Of a stretch of DNA of 21,503 bases, positions 20,184-21,503 are shown in pieces. Source of the DNA: Pelargonium nanum (taxonomy: Eukaryota; Streptophyta; Magnoliopsida; Geraniales; Geraniaceae); the NCBI GenBank assembly GCA_036897485.1, contig JAYMTF010001751.1:1-21503 (forward strand), given 5' to 3'. The translations under genes and the position numbers were made by a program. Positions within the stretch are counted from its first letter, which is position 1, and every line of letters begins with the position of its first letter. Under the pieces are notes generated by a model that was not told where the DNA came from, did not search any database, and worked only from the letters and a program-made list of their open reading frames with translations.

Positions 20184-20212
20184 ATTATTATAATAATAAT
20201 TATTATTATTAA
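20184..20212. repeat. (TTA/TAA)n microsatellite
   Basis: ATTATTATAATAATAATTAT and its continuation form a trinucleotide repeat that changes strand in the middle, so it is also a perfect foldback. Confidence 0.8.
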
Positions 20213-20289
20213 AAAGTTGAGCGGACAATTCTCGTCGTGACGCGACACATGACGCAAAATTAATATGTTGACTCATATAATTTGTAATT

Positions 20290-20735
20290 GTATTACGTTC
20301 CGGTTGAAGAATATGAACATTTAGTAATCGTATTCATGTTGTGATCCAATACACGCTCACACAAATACACGATTAATTAGTTGTGTTTTAACACACTAAA
20401 CACGCACATTTAAATGTATAATTAAACATTAATTCTAATAACATGCTAGATAGTGTCATGTCGTGTTCATGTTATGAGTTCATAATTGTGTCGTGTTTGT
20501 GTTCAATCGTTTAACATGACACACACTATTTGTCACTAAAAGGTAACAATTAGAACCCGAAAACTCGTAAACATCCAAAATTCGATTAACAATTTTAAGG
20601 GTTCGGTTACAAAAATAATTATGATCAATTTTTTGTTCGGATGGGATAAATACACATTTTAATGCATAAAACTTGATGTACAACCCAAAACTTCTTCTAA
20701 TTGGGCTCAGTTTAGATCTCAAACCCGATTCAAAT
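20290..20735. repeat. Decayed dispersed repeats (CGTGTT-rich, then AACCC-rich)
   Basis: The left part (to about 20560) has GTCATGTCGTGTTCATGTTA, TGTCGTGTTTGTGTTCAATC and AACACACTAAACACGC, the same words as the repeat in the last intron of the clathrin assembly gene. The right part (20575-20735) has AAGGGTTCGGTTAC and AAACCCGATTC words like those in intron 9 of the TMEM214-like gene. A minus-strand 90-codon open frame (20480-20752) overlaps it and shows no known domain. Confidence 0.4.
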
Positions 20736-21229
20736 TTAATAAAAAAAATCAAATTATTATCTCTAATGTTCTAATATTGTGACAAATATAATTTTTACAA
20801 TCTTACTGTAAATGAAAAATGATAATGTAACAAATTTTAGATTCGTGTTTGAGTTTATGGTAGTTTAGAGATTTACTCTTATAAAATGTAATAACTGTGT
20901 TCTTCATATAAAAATACAATAACTATAAAAAGTTAATATATTTTCAAAACTGTAGAATAAATAATTTAAATAAAGTAAATTTAGTTTTTTTCCTAAACTA
21001 AGTCAAAATTGTGATACTCTATCAAAAATGTATGATATGCATACGCAATACACGGATGAGACCATGAGAGGTGATAAAGGATTGTTTTCTATGGAATCAT
21101 AAAAAAATTAATATGACTTAATTTTTTCCTAATCGAGGAGGATTTTCACAAATAAATTACTTTGAGTAGTATTTTATTTTTAAATTTGTTTACGAATATA
21201 TTAAAATAATAAAGTAAAAAATTTAAGGT
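20736..21229. other. AT-rich intergenic DNA, no gene seen
   Basis: No feature recognised; probably distal upstream DNA of whatever gene starts to the right. Confidence 0.5.
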
Positions 21230-21503
21230 TAACCGACTGCCATGAACTATTGTTTCGTGCCTCTCTTTCTCTCTGCCGTTTTGAGAGTCGAATAGGGTTT
21301 TTGTTTGAATACGACTACTCTTGATTTCAAAGCGACAGTACTTTCTTGATTTTGCATATAACAAAATGCGGTCTTTCTCATTCTGATAACGAGTCTTGTT
21401 TTGATAGCAAGTTAGGGTTTTATTAGATTTTGCAGATTTGCGGCGTATATTCACGGTATATTTTTTGGTTGGCGTTCGGGGCAGCAAGAGACGATTGCAG
21501 AGA
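21230..21503 (+). promoter_or_regulatory. Probable 5' flank/leader of a plus-strand gene beyond the window
   Basis: Composition shifts from AT-rich to balanced. TAGGGTTT, the reverse of the telo-box AAACCCTA, occurs at 21293-21300 and 21413-21420. A pyrimidine tract (CCTCTCTTTCTCTCTG) lies at about 21260-21275, and a T-rich stretch ending in TTTTGCAG near 21427-21435 could be a leader-intron acceptor. Telo-boxes are common in promoters and first introns of plant translation and housekeeping genes (family knowledge). Short upstream frames begin at ATG 21242 (17 codons) and ATG 21366 (6 codons). No main coding start is visible before the window ends. Confidence 0.45.

Noticed and set aside
21146-21487. 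113-codon minus-strand open frame at the right edge
   Set aside because: Basic, low-complexity, no domain; it runs through AT-rich DNA and opposes the telo-box/pyrimidine signals that favour plus-strand transcription.

Overview
This is nuclear DNA from a land plant, most likely a eudicot. The evidence is the AT-rich intergenic DNA, many short GT-AG introns with T-rich acceptors, plant-type transposon remnants, and two complete genes that belong to plant protein families. I cannot name the species. No prokaryotic, viral or organellar gene, tRNA, rRNA or CRISPR array was seen.

Layout. Positions 1-230 are a GC-rich patch that may be the edge of a neighbouring gene, with a GGGCC-rich possible promoter at 465-600. 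Positions 700-9200 are a long AT-rich gene desert. It holds an array of about 83-bp tandem repeats (2073-2467), a 5'-truncated LINE-type retrotransposon end (3193-3502), a few inverted repeats and an unexplained GC-rich island (8400-8570).

Two intact multi-exon genes then follow, both on the minus strand. The first (9407-14276, 15 coding exons, 558 aa by my splicing) encodes an ANTH-domain clathrin assembly protein of the PICALM1/ECA1-ECA2 type. The second (15705-19827, 10 coding exons, 606 aa) encodes a plant TMEM214/DUF2359 protein, an ER-type tail-anchored membrane protein. All 23 introns are GT-AG and every exon joins in frame, so both models are well supported.

The larger introns carry decayed repeats: a Stowaway-like MITE with a TA target duplication (17018-17278), an imperfect tandem duplication (18615-18920), and pieces of dispersed repeats (about 9890-10200 and 16075-16250). 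Positions 20290-20735 resemble the latter two. The last 270 bases look like the 5' flank of a plus-strand gene that begins beyond the window: two telo-box motifs, a pyrimidine tract and short upstream ORFs.

The two genes both serve the endomembrane system (endocytic/SNARE cargo sorting and the ER). Each has its own 5' flank, and nothing shows that they act together. I found no convincing undescribed system. The most unusual items are the 33-bp in-frame repeat forming the TMEM214 C-terminus, the 83-bp array and the GC island at 8400-8570.
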